Positions 39,593 to 49,814 of a stretch of 64,000 nucleotides of DNA are shown piece by piece. The DNA lies in the NCBI GenBank assembly GCA_023212645.1, contig JALBYC010000018.1, positions 1-64,000 of the forward strand, in the 5' to 3' direction. This stretch comes from Farysia itapuensis (taxonomy: Eukaryota > Basidiomycota > Ustilaginomycetes > Ustilaginales > Ustilaginaceae). The translations under genes and the position numbers were made by a program. The stretch's first letter is position 1. Every line of letters starts with the position of its first letter. The notes beneath the pieces are model-generated. The model was not told the DNA's origin and ran no database searches. It saw nothing but the letters and a program-made list of their open reading frames with translations.

Positions 39593-40843
39593 TCACTTCT
39601 CCGAAAGCTCCTTGACTCCGGGCAAAACCTTGCCCTCAAGGAGCTCGAGGGAGGCGCCTCCACCCGTGGAGCAGTGAGAGATACCATCCTCTGCGCCGTA
39701 CTTGGCAACGACAGTAGCGGTGTCACCACCGCCAACAATGACGGTGGAGCCTTTCTTTTCAGCCTCGAGGCAAGCATCGAGCATGGCCTTGGAACCACCA
39801 GCAAAGTTGTCAAACTCAAACACACCGGCAGGTCCGTTCCAGAGGATGGTCTTGGCCTTGAGGATGGTCTCCTTGAAAAGTTGTCTTGACTTCTCACCGC
39901 AGTCGAGACCCATCCAGTCGTCCGGAATGCCCTCCGAGTCGGTTGCCGATCCAGTCTTGGCATTCTTGTCGAACTTGTCTGCGGTGATGTAGTCGACGGG
40001 GAAGACAAGCTCGACGTTGTTCTTTTTGGCCTTCTCGACAAGCTCGGCAACCTTGTGCGAGCCTGCTTCGTCAAATAGCGAGGTGCCGATCTTGACGTTC
40101 TCGAGCGTCTTCTTGAATGTGAAAGCCATGCCACCGCAAATGATGAGCGAGTTGACCTTGTCCAGCATGTTGTCGATCAGTTGGATCTTGTCTGATACCT
40201 TGGCACCTCCGAGGATAGCCAGGAATGGTCGCTCGGGGCTCTCGAGGGCTTTCGCAAAGAATTCTAGCTCCTTCTTCATCAGAAAGCCGGCGGCGCGTTG
40301 TGGCAGTTTGACTCCGACCATAGAAGCGTGGCCTCGATGAGCTGTGCCAAATGCGTCGTTGATGTATACGTCACCAAGCTTGGTTAGCCCAGCTCGGAAG
40401 TCCTCGACTTTCTTAGAGTCGGCCTTTACCTTCTCACCAGCCTCGTTGGTACCCTTGCCTTCTTCTTCGATGTGGAAGCGCAAGTTCTCGAGCAGGAAAA
40501 TTTGCCCACTCGACGCAGACTCGACCGCCTTTTCAGTTTCAGGGCCAACGCAGTCTGGGAGGAACTTGACATCCTTAGAAAGGAGCTTGGATACTTCGGC
40601 GGCAACCGGCTTAAGCGAGTACTTCGACACCGGCTTGCCGTCTGGGCGTCCCATGTGCGACATGAGAATCACAGCCTTTGCACCCTGCTCGACAGCATAC
40701 TTGATAGTGGGAAGAGCGGCGGCAATTCTCTGATTATTGGTAATCTTGTCACCATCCATGGGCACATTGAAGTCGACTCGAATGAGGACTTTCTTGTCCT
40801 TTAGATCCACGTCAGTAATACCGAGCTTGCTAGAGAGGGACAT
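39593..40843 (-). CDS. PGK1: Phosphoglycerate kinase
   Basis: 416 residues, single exon, the usual fungal length. It starts [20 protein letters not shown] and shows the signature [21 protein letters not shown], the substrate-binding [20 protein letters not shown], the hinge [19 protein letters not shown], and the nucleotide-binding [12 protein letters not shown] with [17 protein letters not shown]. It converts 1,3-bisphosphoglycerate and ADP to 3-phosphoglycerate and ATP in glycolysis. The leader just before the ATG is pyrimidine rich (TTCTTCTCACACTTCCACTT), typical of strongly expressed fungal genes. It is divergent from RPC4 with 331 bp between starts. Confidence 0.98.
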   Translation of the reverse strand: MSLSSKLGITDVDLKDKKVLIRVDFNVPMDGDKITNNQRIAAALPTIKYAVEQGAKAVILMSHMGRPDGKPVSKYSLKPVAAEVSKLLSKDVKFLPDCVGPETEKAVESASSGQIFLLENLRFHIEEEGKGTNEAGEKVKADSKKVEDFRAGLTKLGDVYINDAFGTAHRGHASMVGVKLPQRAAGFLMKKELEFFAKALESPERPFLAILGGAKVSDKIQLIDNMLDKVNSLIICGGMAFTFKKTLENVKIGTSLFDEAGSHKVAELVEKAKKNNVELVFPVDYITADKFDKNAKTGSATDSEGIPDDWMGLDCGEKSRQLFKETILKAKTILWNGPAGVFEFDNFAGGSKAMLDACLEAEKKGSTVIVGGGDTATVVAKYGAEDGISHCSTGGGASLELLEGKVLPGVKELSEK

Positions 40844-41174
40844 AATTGCGAGATCTGTGAGTGTAGTAGAAGATGGTGAAGTGGAAGTGTGAGAAGAAGA
40901 GTCCGTGCAGGTTTATCGATTGATTCCGTTTCGTCCATCCAATAATGTTGGGCCAGTGCGAGCTAAAACACGAATCGCGGAAGTCGGCCAGCATGCTAGC
41001 TAGGCGATGAGTGAGTCGGAACGCGGAAGCGCGGGATTCGGAAATTGCTGCGAAGATCTTACACATATGAGATTAATTTTTACAAAAACTGTGACTACCA
41101 ACCTCGAACGTCACAGCTTCACAGACACAATCTTCTTCTAGACGTTGCTGGAATTTCTTCCCGGACAGAGCACC

Positions 41175-42866
41175 ATGTCCGACCGCAACAACGGGCAAGA
41201 GGAGCGGCAGCGAACCAATTCAGCAAATGCGACTCGATCTCTGAGAGGTATGCCAGCCTTACGAGGCACTGGCTCTCTCCGAGGTGGGCTTGGTAGAGGT
41301 GGTATAGTGCAAAGCAACACTTCCATGGTTCCGTCCAGGTCTTCTTATGCCTCAGCTTCTGGATCATCGCCAAATGTAGCTCCAGGAGCGAGGATGCAAT
41401 TTCGTCCAGTCATTCCGCAGCGTCGCAAACCCTCGGAATCACCTGCACCGCAGCAGATACCAGAGCAATCACATGCCTCGTCCCCGTCAGCAAGTGCAAC
41501 TTCGGGGGGGTTATCCCGCGGTGTTGCCTCCGGGCGGGGAAAGGGTGCATCTCGTCCGCCGCGGCAGTCAGCTCAGATGACGGCGTCTGGCCCTTTTGCT
41601 CTCGGTCCTTCATCGCGTCCGTCCGCATCCAGAGCACGTGTGACACCGATAGGTCCTGGTGGAGGTGGCCTCACTGCAGCTGGGGCAACAGCAAACGGCA
41701 GCGATGCTTCCGCGTCGACAGTTGACCCAGGAAGAGCTACGTACCGTAATCCTGACAAACTCAAAGATGCTGAAGAGTACTCGGATCCAGAAGACGGCGG
41801 TGTCGCCATTATAGACATGGACCAAGTCTACTGCCTTGACGACCTAGCTCCCATTGCATTACCACGAGTCGCTGACAAAATGAGCAAGAAGGATCGGCTC
41901 AAAGCTGCCTCGGAAAGACAGATGAAGATGACAGGACGAGTTAAACATGAATCCTTCAAGACGGAAGAGATCCAGGTCAAGGCAGAACTAGACGACATCC
42001 ACGAATTGATGGTAGGACCCAGCCCTGCCGATGCAAAGCGAGCTACAACCGTGTCAAGTGGAAGTAACACTCCGCAACCTCAAGTAGACGCAAGAGACGA
42101 CAAGGTCAATGGCGCTGATGCTCTTGATCTGAGCGAGAGCGAGGGCGAGGAGCTCATGGATGATCTCGTTGATGACTTTGTGTTCAATCATGAAGACGAG
42201 ATTGAACAAGTCGCGTCTGAGAAGAGACTGTATCTCTTTCAATTCCCGCAGCTGTTTCCCAAGTTCAAATTGGGCCAGCCTGAGGGACAAGCAGAGCTGT
42301 TACATACTACCACAGAGTCGATGAGTCCCAAGCGGCGCACCGTTTCGTTTGCGGAAGGCACAGCAGGAGGCGCTGGCTCTACTAGACCGGAGGAGATCAA
42401 AGACGAATCCGAGGACGAAGCTGACGACCTTGGCACTCGGCAATCAGTGACCGGTGAACCGCTTGATGTCGACAGCAAACCGAAGGTCCATCGCGGCGCG
42501 CACAACGTGGAAGGACAGATCGGCAAACTGGATGTGTATCGAGATGGTCGAGTCTTCTTCCGCTTTGGCGAGCTCGTTATGGAAGTCACAGGCGGATCGC
42601 AGAGCACATTTCTACAACAAGTTATGCTGCTAAACAAGAACGGTGGCACAGCGACGACTCTCGGCGAATTGCATCGCAAATTTATCGTCACTCCCGAACT
42701 CGACTGCATGCTCGACGACATTTCAATCCACGATGAAGAACAGCGTCTCCTTGCTCAAAAGGTCAAACGCGAGAACGCTGAGCGAGCACTGGCCGAGAAG
42801 CGATCCAAGTTCGGACACATCCCTGGAGCATCAGACTCTGACTTCTCCGTCCTCGGACACAGATGA
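41175..42866 (+). CDS. RPC53: RNA polymerase III subunit Rpc4 (Rpc53)
   Basis: 563 residues from the ATG at 41175. The first 210 residues are Arg/Gly/Ser rich with RG motifs (SRGVASGRGKGASR). The conserved C-terminal domain starts about 360 with an acidic segment and LYLFQFPQLFPKF, and continues GQIGKLDVYRDGRVFFRFGE and LVMEVTGGSQSTFLQQVMLL, the block that contacts Rpc37 in the TFIIF-like dimer. Rpc53-Rpc37 serves pol III start-site opening, termination and reinitiation. Its targets include the four tRNA genes in this window. The gene is tail to tail with GCD6, with 24 bp between stops. Confidence 0.9.
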   Translation: MSDRNNGQEERQRTNSANATRSLRGMPALRGTGSLRGGLGRGGIVQSNTSMVPSRSSYASASGSSPNVAPGARMQFRPVIPQRRKPSESPAPQQIPEQSHASSPSASATSGGLSRGVASGRGKGASRPPRQSAQMTASGPFALGPSSRPSASRARVTPIGPGGGGLTAAGATANGSDASASTVDPGRATYRNPDKLKDAEEYSDPEDGGVAIIDMDQVYCLDDLAPIALPRVADKMSKKDRLKAASERQMKMTGRVKHESFKTEEIQVKAELDDIHELMVGPSPADAKRATTVSSGSNTPQPQVDARDDKVNGADALDLSESEGEELMDDLVDDFVFNHEDEIEQVASEKRLYLFQFPQLFPKFKLGQPEGQAELLHTTTESMSPKRRTVSFAEGTAGGAGSTRPEEIKDESEDEADDLGTRQSVTGEPLDVDSKPKVHRGAHNVEGQIGKLDVYRDGRVFFRFGELVMEVTGGSQSTFLQQVMLLNKNGGTATTLGELHRKFIVTPELDCMLDDISIHDEEQRLLAQKVKRENAERALAEKRSKFGHIPGASDSDFSVLGHR

Positions 42867-42890
42867 TGAATTTTCATTGATTAGCACCCA

Positions 42891-45278
42891 TCATTCTTCG
42901 TCGTCATCTTCGTCGTCAGAGCTTTGCTGACTTTCTAGAATGTAGCGGATTACTTCTTCTGCGGCTTTGCGAAGCGCGAGATTCTTTTCGCCACCTGTCT
43001 CGTTTGAAGTTACCCTGCTTGCTGGGCTCCTCCACCATGCAACAATGCTTTCCTCTGAGACAATGTCGTCGTTGTAGAACTTCTTGAGCAATGGAATGAA
43101 GATTTTGAAGTATTTGTCCTGCGTGGCACAGAAATTTTGCACGGTTGTGAGAGCTTCAATTTGGTCGTCTGAAGCAACGACCGAGATTAGTGGACACCAC
43201 TTGTCCAATACGGTCAGCATCTCCTTGGGACGGTTTGGCTCGCACTTGTTCAAGATGAAGGCAACGACAGTCTTGCGCACTTCTTTGAGCGGTACATTGG
43301 ATGCCATACGTAATGTTTTGAGCTCGATTGAGGCATCGTCGACCGTATGGTTCTCTTCGAATGCACGCTCAAGTGATGCAGTTGCCTCGGCTCGGAATTC
43401 GTGGAGGCGTCTGACTGCTGCTTGCTTTTCCACATTTGTTTCTCCGTCTCCCATGGAGAGCATCATGGACTCGCCTAGTTCGTCGTCAGAGTCGCCATCA
43501 GCCATCGAGGTCTCAGTCTCGAGGTCAGAGTCACCCTCGTCTGTGGAGTTGTTGACCTCGTCCAGAGACGAAATGTCAGACAAAGAGTCGGAAACCTCCA
43601 GATCGTCCAGATCGGTGCCCATCCGCATCATGCGAAGATTATGGGATCGCTCGATCTCATCCACATCGAGCTCTTCGTCATCAGAGTCACTGTCAGAGCC
43701 GGAGTGCGCTTTACTGAGCTTGGCGCCGAGAGCGGGCCATAGAAACCCGATTGCATCTCGACCCAGCTCTGCAGAAGCAGATTCTTTCGTGCTGCCGAAC
43801 GACGCTGGACCTTCATCGTCTGTATCTTCATCGCTGTCAAACTCGTACGCAGAGCGGAATCGTTTGATCCCTACGCGCGAAAAGGGTGGCAGATCGACAT
43901 TGGGACCAATGACGCATCCATCAGCAACAACGCAGCCTTTGCCAATATTGACACCGTCGCCGATTCTTACGTTTTCGCCAATGATGCTTCGCTCGATGGT
44001 ACAGTCAGCACCAAGTTGGGCACCGGCCCAGATGTATGATGCATTGATGTTGTTCCGTGCGCCAATCTTGACATTGGGTCCAATGACTGACTGTTTGATC
44101 AAGGCTTTGTCACCCGCAACAGCATCGTCCCCGATAAGGGTGTTGGGGCCAAGGACGCAGCTTCGGCTGAGAACCAGGTTTTCGCCCAGAAACTTGAGTC
44201 CCGGCCTGGAGCTGTAGCGTTGGCCGCCTGGCAAGTAGCCAGCTGGACCGAGGGGGTGCGTCCACCTGTTCAGGACATCTCTGCTGACAGCGTCATAGTC
44301 TGCGGGTGTCCGCACGCGAGCAGCGTAGCCACGACCGTATGTGGACGTACCGACGACTTGAGGGAACGAAGAGCTAGCAGTCTGTACGGCGGAGGACGAC
44401 TGACCTGTAGGGGCGATGTGAACAAAAATCTTGCTGTCCAGTAGATCCGACGTCAAGATGCCCAGTACAAAGTCACTTCGAAGGGTTTGATAGTCGAAAT
44501 TCTCCGAGAATAGCGGTGGTACATCAGCTGAGCATATGTCGATGCCGCAGTCCACAAGATCGTTGCGAATGTCGATCTCGGCGCCTGCTGCACTGTCGTC
44601 GAACAGCTCCAGTGGTAGACTCGTGGTCTTCAGTCGGGGAGCTGCTCGGACAGGCGCATAATGAACAAGCTGAGAGGTCGTGGGCTGGACAAAGAACAAA
44701 GACAAGTTGCCTGGATTTCTGGTTCTACTCTTCTTGCCCACGGGCATGGTGCAGATTGTCATGATGGCGTCCTTGTCCTTCTTCCTACGTGTCCTATGTG
44801 CGTCTAGAATACTGACCAGATCCATGTTGGCAACCGAATCGGCATGGATGAGAATAAAGTCAGAACGGATGATCTGTTTGCTGTCGAGTTCTCGCATGAC
44901 GTCTCCCAAAGACTGTGCATCTGGCGTAGCAATGACGGTGACTTTGGGGAAGGATTGTTTAGCGGAAGACGAGGCCATATGCTTCTTGATCTGATCGGTG
45001 AAGCGACTGGCCAAGACGAAGATCTCATCGACACCAGCAAGCGCTAGGTTCTCCAATGTCCAGTCAAGGAGGGGAACATTGCAAAGCGGCAAAAGGCACG
45101 CTGGTCTGTTGGACGTGAGTGGATCGAGGCGATGCGAGAAGGCATCAGCCAGAATGACGGCTTGAAGCGGGTCTCGCTGCAGCTCTTCCTGCTTGCTAGA
45201 AGTAGCACCAGCATTACTGCCTCCGCCAGCCTCTTTTTTGGCGTTATTGCCCCCTTTGGGAGCTTGCTTGGGCGGCAT
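42891..45278 (-). CDS. GCD6: eIF2B epsilon, catalytic subunit of the eIF2 exchange factor
   Basis: 795 residues. A Lys/Gly-rich start, then a nucleotidyltransferase-like domain at about 36-270: LQAVILADAFSHRLDPLTSN, RPACLLPLCNVPLLDWTLEN, FILIHADSVANMDL. A left-handed beta-helix of hexapeptide repeats follows at about 370-470 (GPNTLIGDDAVAGDK, IGPNVKIGARNNIN, IGENVRIGDGVNIG). After an acidic linker comes the C-terminal W2/HEAT catalytic domain from about 620, ending with aromatic and acidic boxes (SIVAWWRSPASR and EEVIRYILESQQSSDDED). It reloads eIF2 with GTP and is the target of eIF2-alpha kinase control. A long Asp/Ser linker (500-620) is expanded compared with yeast. Confidence 0.96.
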   Translation of the reverse strand: MPPKQAPKGGNNAKKEAGGGSNAGATSSKQEELQRDPLQAVILADAFSHRLDPLTSNRPACLLPLCNVPLLDWTLENLALAGVDEIFVLASRFTDQIKKHMASSSAKQSFPKVTVIATPDAQSLGDVMRELDSKQIIRSDFILIHADSVANMDLVSILDAHRTRRKKDKDAIMTICTMPVGKKSRTRNPGNLSLFFVQPTTSQLVHYAPVRAAPRLKTTSLPLELFDDSAAGAEIDIRNDLVDCGIDICSADVPPLFSENFDYQTLRSDFVLGILTSDLLDSKIFVHIAPTGQSSSAVQTASSSFPQVVGTSTYGRGYAARVRTPADYDAVSRDVLNRWTHPLGPAGYLPGGQRYSSRPGLKFLGENLVLSRSCVLGPNTLIGDDAVAGDKALIKQSVIGPNVKIGARNNINASYIWAGAQLGADCTIERSIIGENVRIGDGVNIGKGCVVADGCVIGPNVDLPPFSRVGIKRFRSAYEFDSDEDTDDEGPASFGSTKESASAELGRDAIGFLWPALGAKLSKAHSGSDSDSDDEELDVDEIERSHNLRMMRMGTDLDDLEVSDSLSDISSLDEVNNSTDEGDSDLETETSMADGDSDDELGESMMLSMGDGETNVEKQAAVRRLHEFRAEATASLERAFEENHTVDDASIELKTLRMASNVPLKEVRKTVVAFILNKCEPNRPKEMLTVLDKWCPLISVVASDDQIEALTTVQNFCATQDKYFKIFIPLLKKFYNDDIVSEESIVAWWRSPASRVTSNETGGEKNLALRKAAEEVIRYILESQQSSDDEDDDEE

Positions 45279-45464
45279 GGTCGATGCAGTTACGCTCTAA
45301 GCAACGAGTCTCCAGAAGCTAAAGCGCTAAAGCTCGGGAAAAAGAAATGGACTCTGCCACGCACCTTTTATGATTACAAAACTCGAGATTTTTGACGCCG
45401 CCGACAGCGGTTGAGAAGAAATTCAAAAGTGACATTGTGATTGACCTATGCTCATGCCACCTTC

Positions 45465-48386
45465 ATGCCGGCTACTGATCCAGTCACAGCACCTGTGAGT
45501 GCTCTGGCGGCTCGTAAGGCACGAGCCATCGCCGCGGCATCATTAGCGGAGTCTTCAGCAGCACAAACTCAAGCTAGCCAAGATAGCAGAAGACAAGGCG
45601 CTTTTACTAACGGTGAACATTCGGAGGCACCCAGCAGCTCGGTCACCTCTAGACCACGAACCCGCAAAACCCCCGATGGAAGCGTTGCAAGACGAAGATA
45701 TTTATCGGGCTCACCAGAAATCGTTGGAAACTTGGATGTAGGCAGCGACCCTGAACAGTCTGTCAATGAAGAGGTCAACGTGCAATTGAGGGCAAGAAAG
45801 CGGGCGAAAGCTGCCCGAACCAACAAGGTTGACAACACCAGCCCTATGAAGGGGTCAAAGAACTCTCGGCAGACAAAGAGCAAGGCAGCGACCAGATACT
45901 TTGCGAATGACGATCCTGGGGCTTCGATCCGTCGAAGGCCAGCCAGCGGCACAGTGTCGCCTGTACCGATGGAAGACACGAACACAGGATTCCTGGCCTT
46001 TGGTGTTGACGATCACCAAGACAGCGATGCACCAAAACTTGCTAGTGAAGACGAAGGCATGAGCTCAGACGACAGCTCTGATCACAACACGATTGATGTA
46101 GGCAGCACAGAGCAAGCAAGGCGACGAGACTTATCTCCGGCACTCGACACGATCTCGACAAATTCTCCCTCTTCCTCTAAGCCAAGCTCATTCGGAAGTC
46201 CGACAGCAACGCTGGGCCCAACCATACCGTACTCCAATTTTGCTGTGAACATCGAGACTAACTGTTTCGTTCACACACCTGGTGCCAAGCAGGCCGATGC
46301 TTACACGTTCGGTATGCGACCGGGCGAATCTCTGACGTTTGTCGGAATCGGTTTGGTCGAGGTGTTGAAAGGCAACCTGCAGATAGGAGGAGCCATACTC
46401 TCTTCGCAAACAGATCAAAGTGGCATCAATTCTGCACAGGTTTTCGCACCTATCTATCATCCATTACCACTCCTCAAAGCTGTCGATGGTCCTCTTCAAA
46501 GCTTTGAAAGTCAAGACCTTCCAGCCACATTTGCTTCTTCGACTTTCTCGACTATTGTTCGAATCAGCTCGTTAGAATCTTCCATCGTCGATCTTGTACA
46601 AGTATGTGCGGTCGGTGGAGTCACGCCCCCTTTCACAGCACCAGCAAACATACCTGTGCTCAAGATACCCAGCCTTGCAACTCTCAAAATGCTCTTGAAG
46701 CCTGACGCGGCCTCTCTCACAGGACAACAGCAGTATTTCTTGGAGCACAATGTCGGGTTTTTGACTGGTCTGAGTGCCGTGTACATACCTCATGCTTGGC
46801 AGATGGCCCTGAACAATCTGGCGAAATCGGCACAGTTAGCCGCTATGAATCCGCAAGAAGATGCAGTCGTCGCAGTCATTCGTGGGCCCAAGAAAGTCGG
46901 GAAAAGTACCCTGAGCAGGATGATGCTCGAAAGACTGCTTACCCTGGGTCAAGACATGGGCGGAAAAGTAGCTTTCATTGAGCTTGACCTGGGTCAATCC
47001 GACTTTGGTCCCCCTGGAATGGTGTCCCTGCACGTATTTGATGCCAAAGACGTCTTCACGATCGGGCCAGGCTGGGTGCAACCTCGCGTTCCTCGAAAGG
47101 CACATTTCATTGGCGACCTCAGCCCTAAGGACGATCCGGCCAGCTACATGACTGCCATTGTCGACTTAGTAACACACTTTCGACGTCATGTGCGGGATGA
47201 CGCGCAACCAGATCAGTCTCCGTTCAGAATGCCGCTCATAGTCAATACCCAAGGCTGGGTCAAAGGCCTGGGGGCTGATCTAGCCTCACGCATCGAATCT
47301 CTTCTGTGTCCTTCACACATTTACGAGGTGGTGCCCCGAGGTTCCGTAGCGCCAGTGCCCTATCCCACGAGAGGCCCCGCATGGCTGGATGCCGATGGCG
47401 CTATTCTTGCAACAGGTCCCGAAATTGTTACACTGGAAAGCGTCAACCAGACTGGCTTCATCCCAGGCGTGTACAACAGCAAGCCCGTCGAGTATCAACC
47501 CTCGTCTGCCGAGAACGCTGGACCTGGCGATGGTGGGCCCGTGCCTCCACCCTTTGTCACCGATTCGCCATCCCGACTCACAGCCGCCGATCTTCGGGTC
47601 CTTAACATCGTGACGTATCTCTACGCCCAAAATCTAGGCATGAAACCAGGTAATCTTCGTTGGGACTTCAGTCGGCCACTAGTCCACGCGGCGCCCTTCG
47701 TAGTAGAAGTCGAATCAGGCCTCAAAGCTGGAATTCGAGTCTTACAGTTTGGATCGTCGGTTCCAGATGCTTTCAAGTTAAGTGCACTCAATGCGTCCAT
47801 TGTGGCCATTGTTGCGTACAACAAAGAGCCAGAAGCTGCTCTTGCGGCTGGAGCAGACGAGACAACTCGTGCGAGTAGTATTTGGAAGACAGCATTTCGT
47901 TCTGGCAGCGAATTACTTGCGCCTGGCGTTCACACTCAATGCCTAGGGCTGGGCGTCTTGCGATCCATTGACGTTTCAAGCTCGGAAGTACATCTCTTGT
48001 CGCCTCTTTCTGCAGATGTGCTCTCCTCATTTGATGCTCTTGGTCTCATCAAAGGCGCGCTCGATCTACCCATCTGGGCTTCGATGGACTTCGACGCTAT
48101 CAAAGACGCAAAAGAGAGTAAGCTACATGTAGCTCCACCCTCGTTCCATTCCCCTACTTTGGCCCCACAAAAAACCTTGGCCGGCGTACCACGCAACCAA
48201 ATTCCATACATCGAATGGCCATGGACGCTTCCAGACCCACCCTCATTAAACTCATCACATGGCCCATTTACCTCTTCCTCAAGACTCGAGACGAGCAAGG
48301 GTGCTAAAGGGACCACCCTCGCTAATCTCGGCTCGCAAAAGCGAAAAATCAGACGCAACCTAATGCGCAGAGGACAATTCGCTTGA
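45465..48386 (+). CDS. GRC3: Grc3, polynucleotide 5'-hydroxyl kinase of rRNA processing
   Basis: 973 residues from the ATG at 45465. A disordered N-terminal 240 residues with basic patches (RARKRAKAARTNK) fits nucleolar targeting. A beta-rich domain follows (PYSNFAVNIETNCFVHTPGA), then the P-loop GPKKVGKST near 474-482 and the lid/Walker B region AFIELDLGQSDFGPPGMVSL. The conserved hydrophobic C-terminal domain includes LNIVTYLYAQNLG. Grc3, with the Las1 nuclease, phosphorylates the 5' end made at the ITS2 cleavage. An out-of-frame ATG at 45448 opens a 17-codon frame that overlaps the start and ends at a TGA soon after; if it is in the leader it would act as a uORF. Confidence 0.93.
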   Translation: MPATDPVTAPVSALAARKARAIAAASLAESSAAQTQASQDSRRQGAFTNGEHSEAPSSSVTSRPRTRKTPDGSVARRRYLSGSPEIVGNLDVGSDPEQSVNEEVNVQLRARKRAKAARTNKVDNTSPMKGSKNSRQTKSKAATRYFANDDPGASIRRRPASGTVSPVPMEDTNTGFLAFGVDDHQDSDAPKLASEDEGMSSDDSSDHNTIDVGSTEQARRRDLSPALDTISTNSPSSSKPSSFGSPTATLGPTIPYSNFAVNIETNCFVHTPGAKQADAYTFGMRPGESLTFVGIGLVEVLKGNLQIGGAILSSQTDQSGINSAQVFAPIYHPLPLLKAVDGPLQSFESQDLPATFASSTFSTIVRISSLESSIVDLVQVCAVGGVTPPFTAPANIPVLKIPSLATLKMLLKPDAASLTGQQQYFLEHNVGFLTGLSAVYIPHAWQMALNNLAKSAQLAAMNPQEDAVVAVIRGPKKVGKSTLSRMMLERLLTLGQDMGGKVAFIELDLGQSDFGPPGMVSLHVFDAKDVFTIGPGWVQPRVPRKAHFIGDLSPKDDPASYMTAIVDLVTHFRRHVRDDAQPDQSPFRMPLIVNTQGWVKGLGADLASRIESLLCPSHIYEVVPRGSVAPVPYPTRGPAWLDADGAILATGPEIVTLESVNQTGFIPGVYNSKPVEYQPSSAENAGPGDGGPVPPPFVTDSPSRLTAADLRVLNIVTYLYAQNLGMKPGNLRWDFSRPLVHAAPFVVEVESGLKAGIRVLQFGSSVPDAFKLSALNASIVAIVAYNKEPEAALAAGADETTRASSIWKTAFRSGSELLAPGVHTQCLGLGVLRSIDVSSSEVHLLSPLSADVLSSFDALGLIKGALDLPIWASMDFDAIKDAKESKLHVAPPSFHSPTLAPQKTLAGVPRNQIPYIEWPWTLPDPPSLNSSHGPFTSSSRLETSKGAKGTTLANLGSQKRKIRRNLMRRGQFA

Positions 48387-48459
48387 TCTCGTGCTTCCCT
48401 CCTCTCTGTACCTGTAATAACAAACCTAGAAACACTATGTACATCAGGATGAGAAAAAA

Positions 48460-48549
48460 TGAACCCAACCCGATTTGAACGGATGACCTTTGGAAAATTC
48501 CAATGAAATGATACTGGAAGCCAACGCTCTACCGCTGAGCTATGGGTCC
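48460..48549 (-). tRNA. tRNA-Trp (anticodon CCA) with short intron
   Basis: Acceptor GGACCCA/TGGGTTC with discriminator A; D arm GCTC-AGCGGTA-GAGC; T arm ATCCG-TTCAAAT-CGGGT; then a T6 stop. Counting from the D stem puts CCA at positions 34-36 (loop TT-CCA-G). An 18-nt intron at 48496-48513 holds TTGGAA, which can pair with TTCCA of the loop. The last pair of the anticodon stem, 31-39, is C-T, a mismatch. Gly (TCC) is possible if the stem is shifted by one, but then position 26 is missing. Confidence 0.8.
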
Positions 48550-48956
48550 AACACATTGCCAAAAAAAGACTAGCTCCATTATAAACTGTCTCTCACAAGT
48601 TCCGACATTCGAAAATGACAGCTGTCAAGTGGGTAACATCGAGTTAGGCGTCTGTCGGTGATCAGCCTCGCAAATGAAGTTGAGGGCTAGTTGACCCCGA
48701 AAGGCGTCCTCCCACTATTTTTGCGAGACCTCAGATGTAGCTGCGATGAAACGTGGTACCTTTCTGCGGCGTGTGAACGAGACGGCTTCGTCATGAGCCA
48801 AGGTAATTTGGTAAATGCAAAGGGGCCACCCCTGAATTCGCCATGAGGTGCTCCTTCAAAGCTGGCTGCGCCCTCTGCAACCACGAGAGATGGGCAGCTT
48901 ATTGGCCATATAAGTCAGCTATCTGGTAGCTGGCTATTTCCTTCCTCACAGTCCAA

Positions 48957-49814
48957 ATGCACAAGATGCACGCAAAGACCTTCCTCTTTCTAAGCTGCGC
49001 AACAGCCACTACGGTTCTGGTCTCTGCAGGCGGCCTTCCCAGCACTCCGTACGCTACGCGATTCTGGGACTGTTGCCCAGCAGCCTTTTCGTACCCCAAA
49101 GACTCTGTCTATTCGCCCGTGGAGGCATGCAAGGCCGATGGTGTCACTCCGTTCCCCTTTGACTTTCGTCAGCCGGCTCAAAATGGATGTGAGGGAGGCA
49201 ACCGCTTTGCGTGCAACTGCATTCAGCCTTGGATGGATTCCAAAGATAATGGGCTTGGCTACGGGTTTGCAGCGTACAACATTCGTGGAGCAGACGAAGC
49301 AATTGAGAGCGCCTGCTACTATACCGAGTTTCGTCCCGAGGATGCCAACGGTAAACCACTCAAAGTGCGCAGACTCATTCTCCAAAACATCAACACAAGC
49401 GGCAACATCCTGCAGGGAAGCTTCGACCTCAACTTGGCTGGAGGAGGTGTAGGCGATTGGCCTAGGGGCTGTGTGAATCAGTGGGGAACGTCGTGGGGAG
49501 ATCAGTACGGAGGGGTAAGGGGAGCGCAAGACTGCTGTCGACTGCCTCCTGGGCTGCGATCTTCGTGCTTGTTCCGATTCGTCTTTTTTGGTGAAAATCC
49601 TGCGTTGGCCAGTGTTCCCAGGCGTGTACGCTGCCCCAAAGGAATCATCGACCGTTCTGGCTCGCAGAGAAAGGACGATGTCGAGTTTCCGCCCTATTCA
49701 GGCCTGACTGATGACACCGGATCGCCTGCTCCAGACAAGTACAAGCGAAATCGAGCTGTCTGCAACACGGTCGATCCTCTCAATGTGGTCCACCAAATCT
49801 GCGGCGGCCAGTAA
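48957..49814 (+). CDS. Secreted GH45 endoglucanase-like protein
   Basis: 285 residues with a signal peptide (HAKTFLFLSCATATTVLVSA). The GH45 active-site signature appears as ATRFWDCCPAAFSY, with the first catalytic Asp at residue 38. Further family blocks: GGNRFACNCIQPWM, LGYGFAAYNI, ILQNINTSGN, FDLNLAGGGVG, QYGGV, and CLFRFVFFGENPALASVPRRVRCP. The usual second acid lies in a G-x-F-D-G-C motif; here it reads GDWPRGC, so the Asp is shifted by three positions and the normal site is Arg. Cellulase activity is therefore uncertain. Smut relatives include the hyphal-specific Egl1. No cellulose-binding module or Ser/Thr linker is present; the last 50 residues are an unusual extension. A TATATAAG-like box lies about 48 bp before the ATG. 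Confidence 0.85.
   Translation: MHKMHAKTFLFLSCATATTVLVSAGGLPSTPYATRFWDCCPAAFSYPKDSVYSPVEACKADGVTPFPFDFRQPAQNGCEGGNRFACNCIQPWMDSKDNGLGYGFAAYNIRGADEAIESACYYTEFRPEDANGKPLKVRRLILQNINTSGNILQGSFDLNLAGGGVGDWPRGCVNQWGTSWGDQYGGVRGAQDCCRLPPGLRSSCLFRFVFFGENPALASVPRRVRCPKGIIDRSGSQRKDDVEFPPYSGLTDDTGSPAPDKYKRNRAVCNTVDPLNVVHQICGGQ

Noticed and set aside
43084..44217. A 377-codon + strand open frame
   Set aside because: Antisense to GCD6; Ser-rich translation is the mirror of the Asp/Glu-rich and hexapeptide-repeat coding strand.
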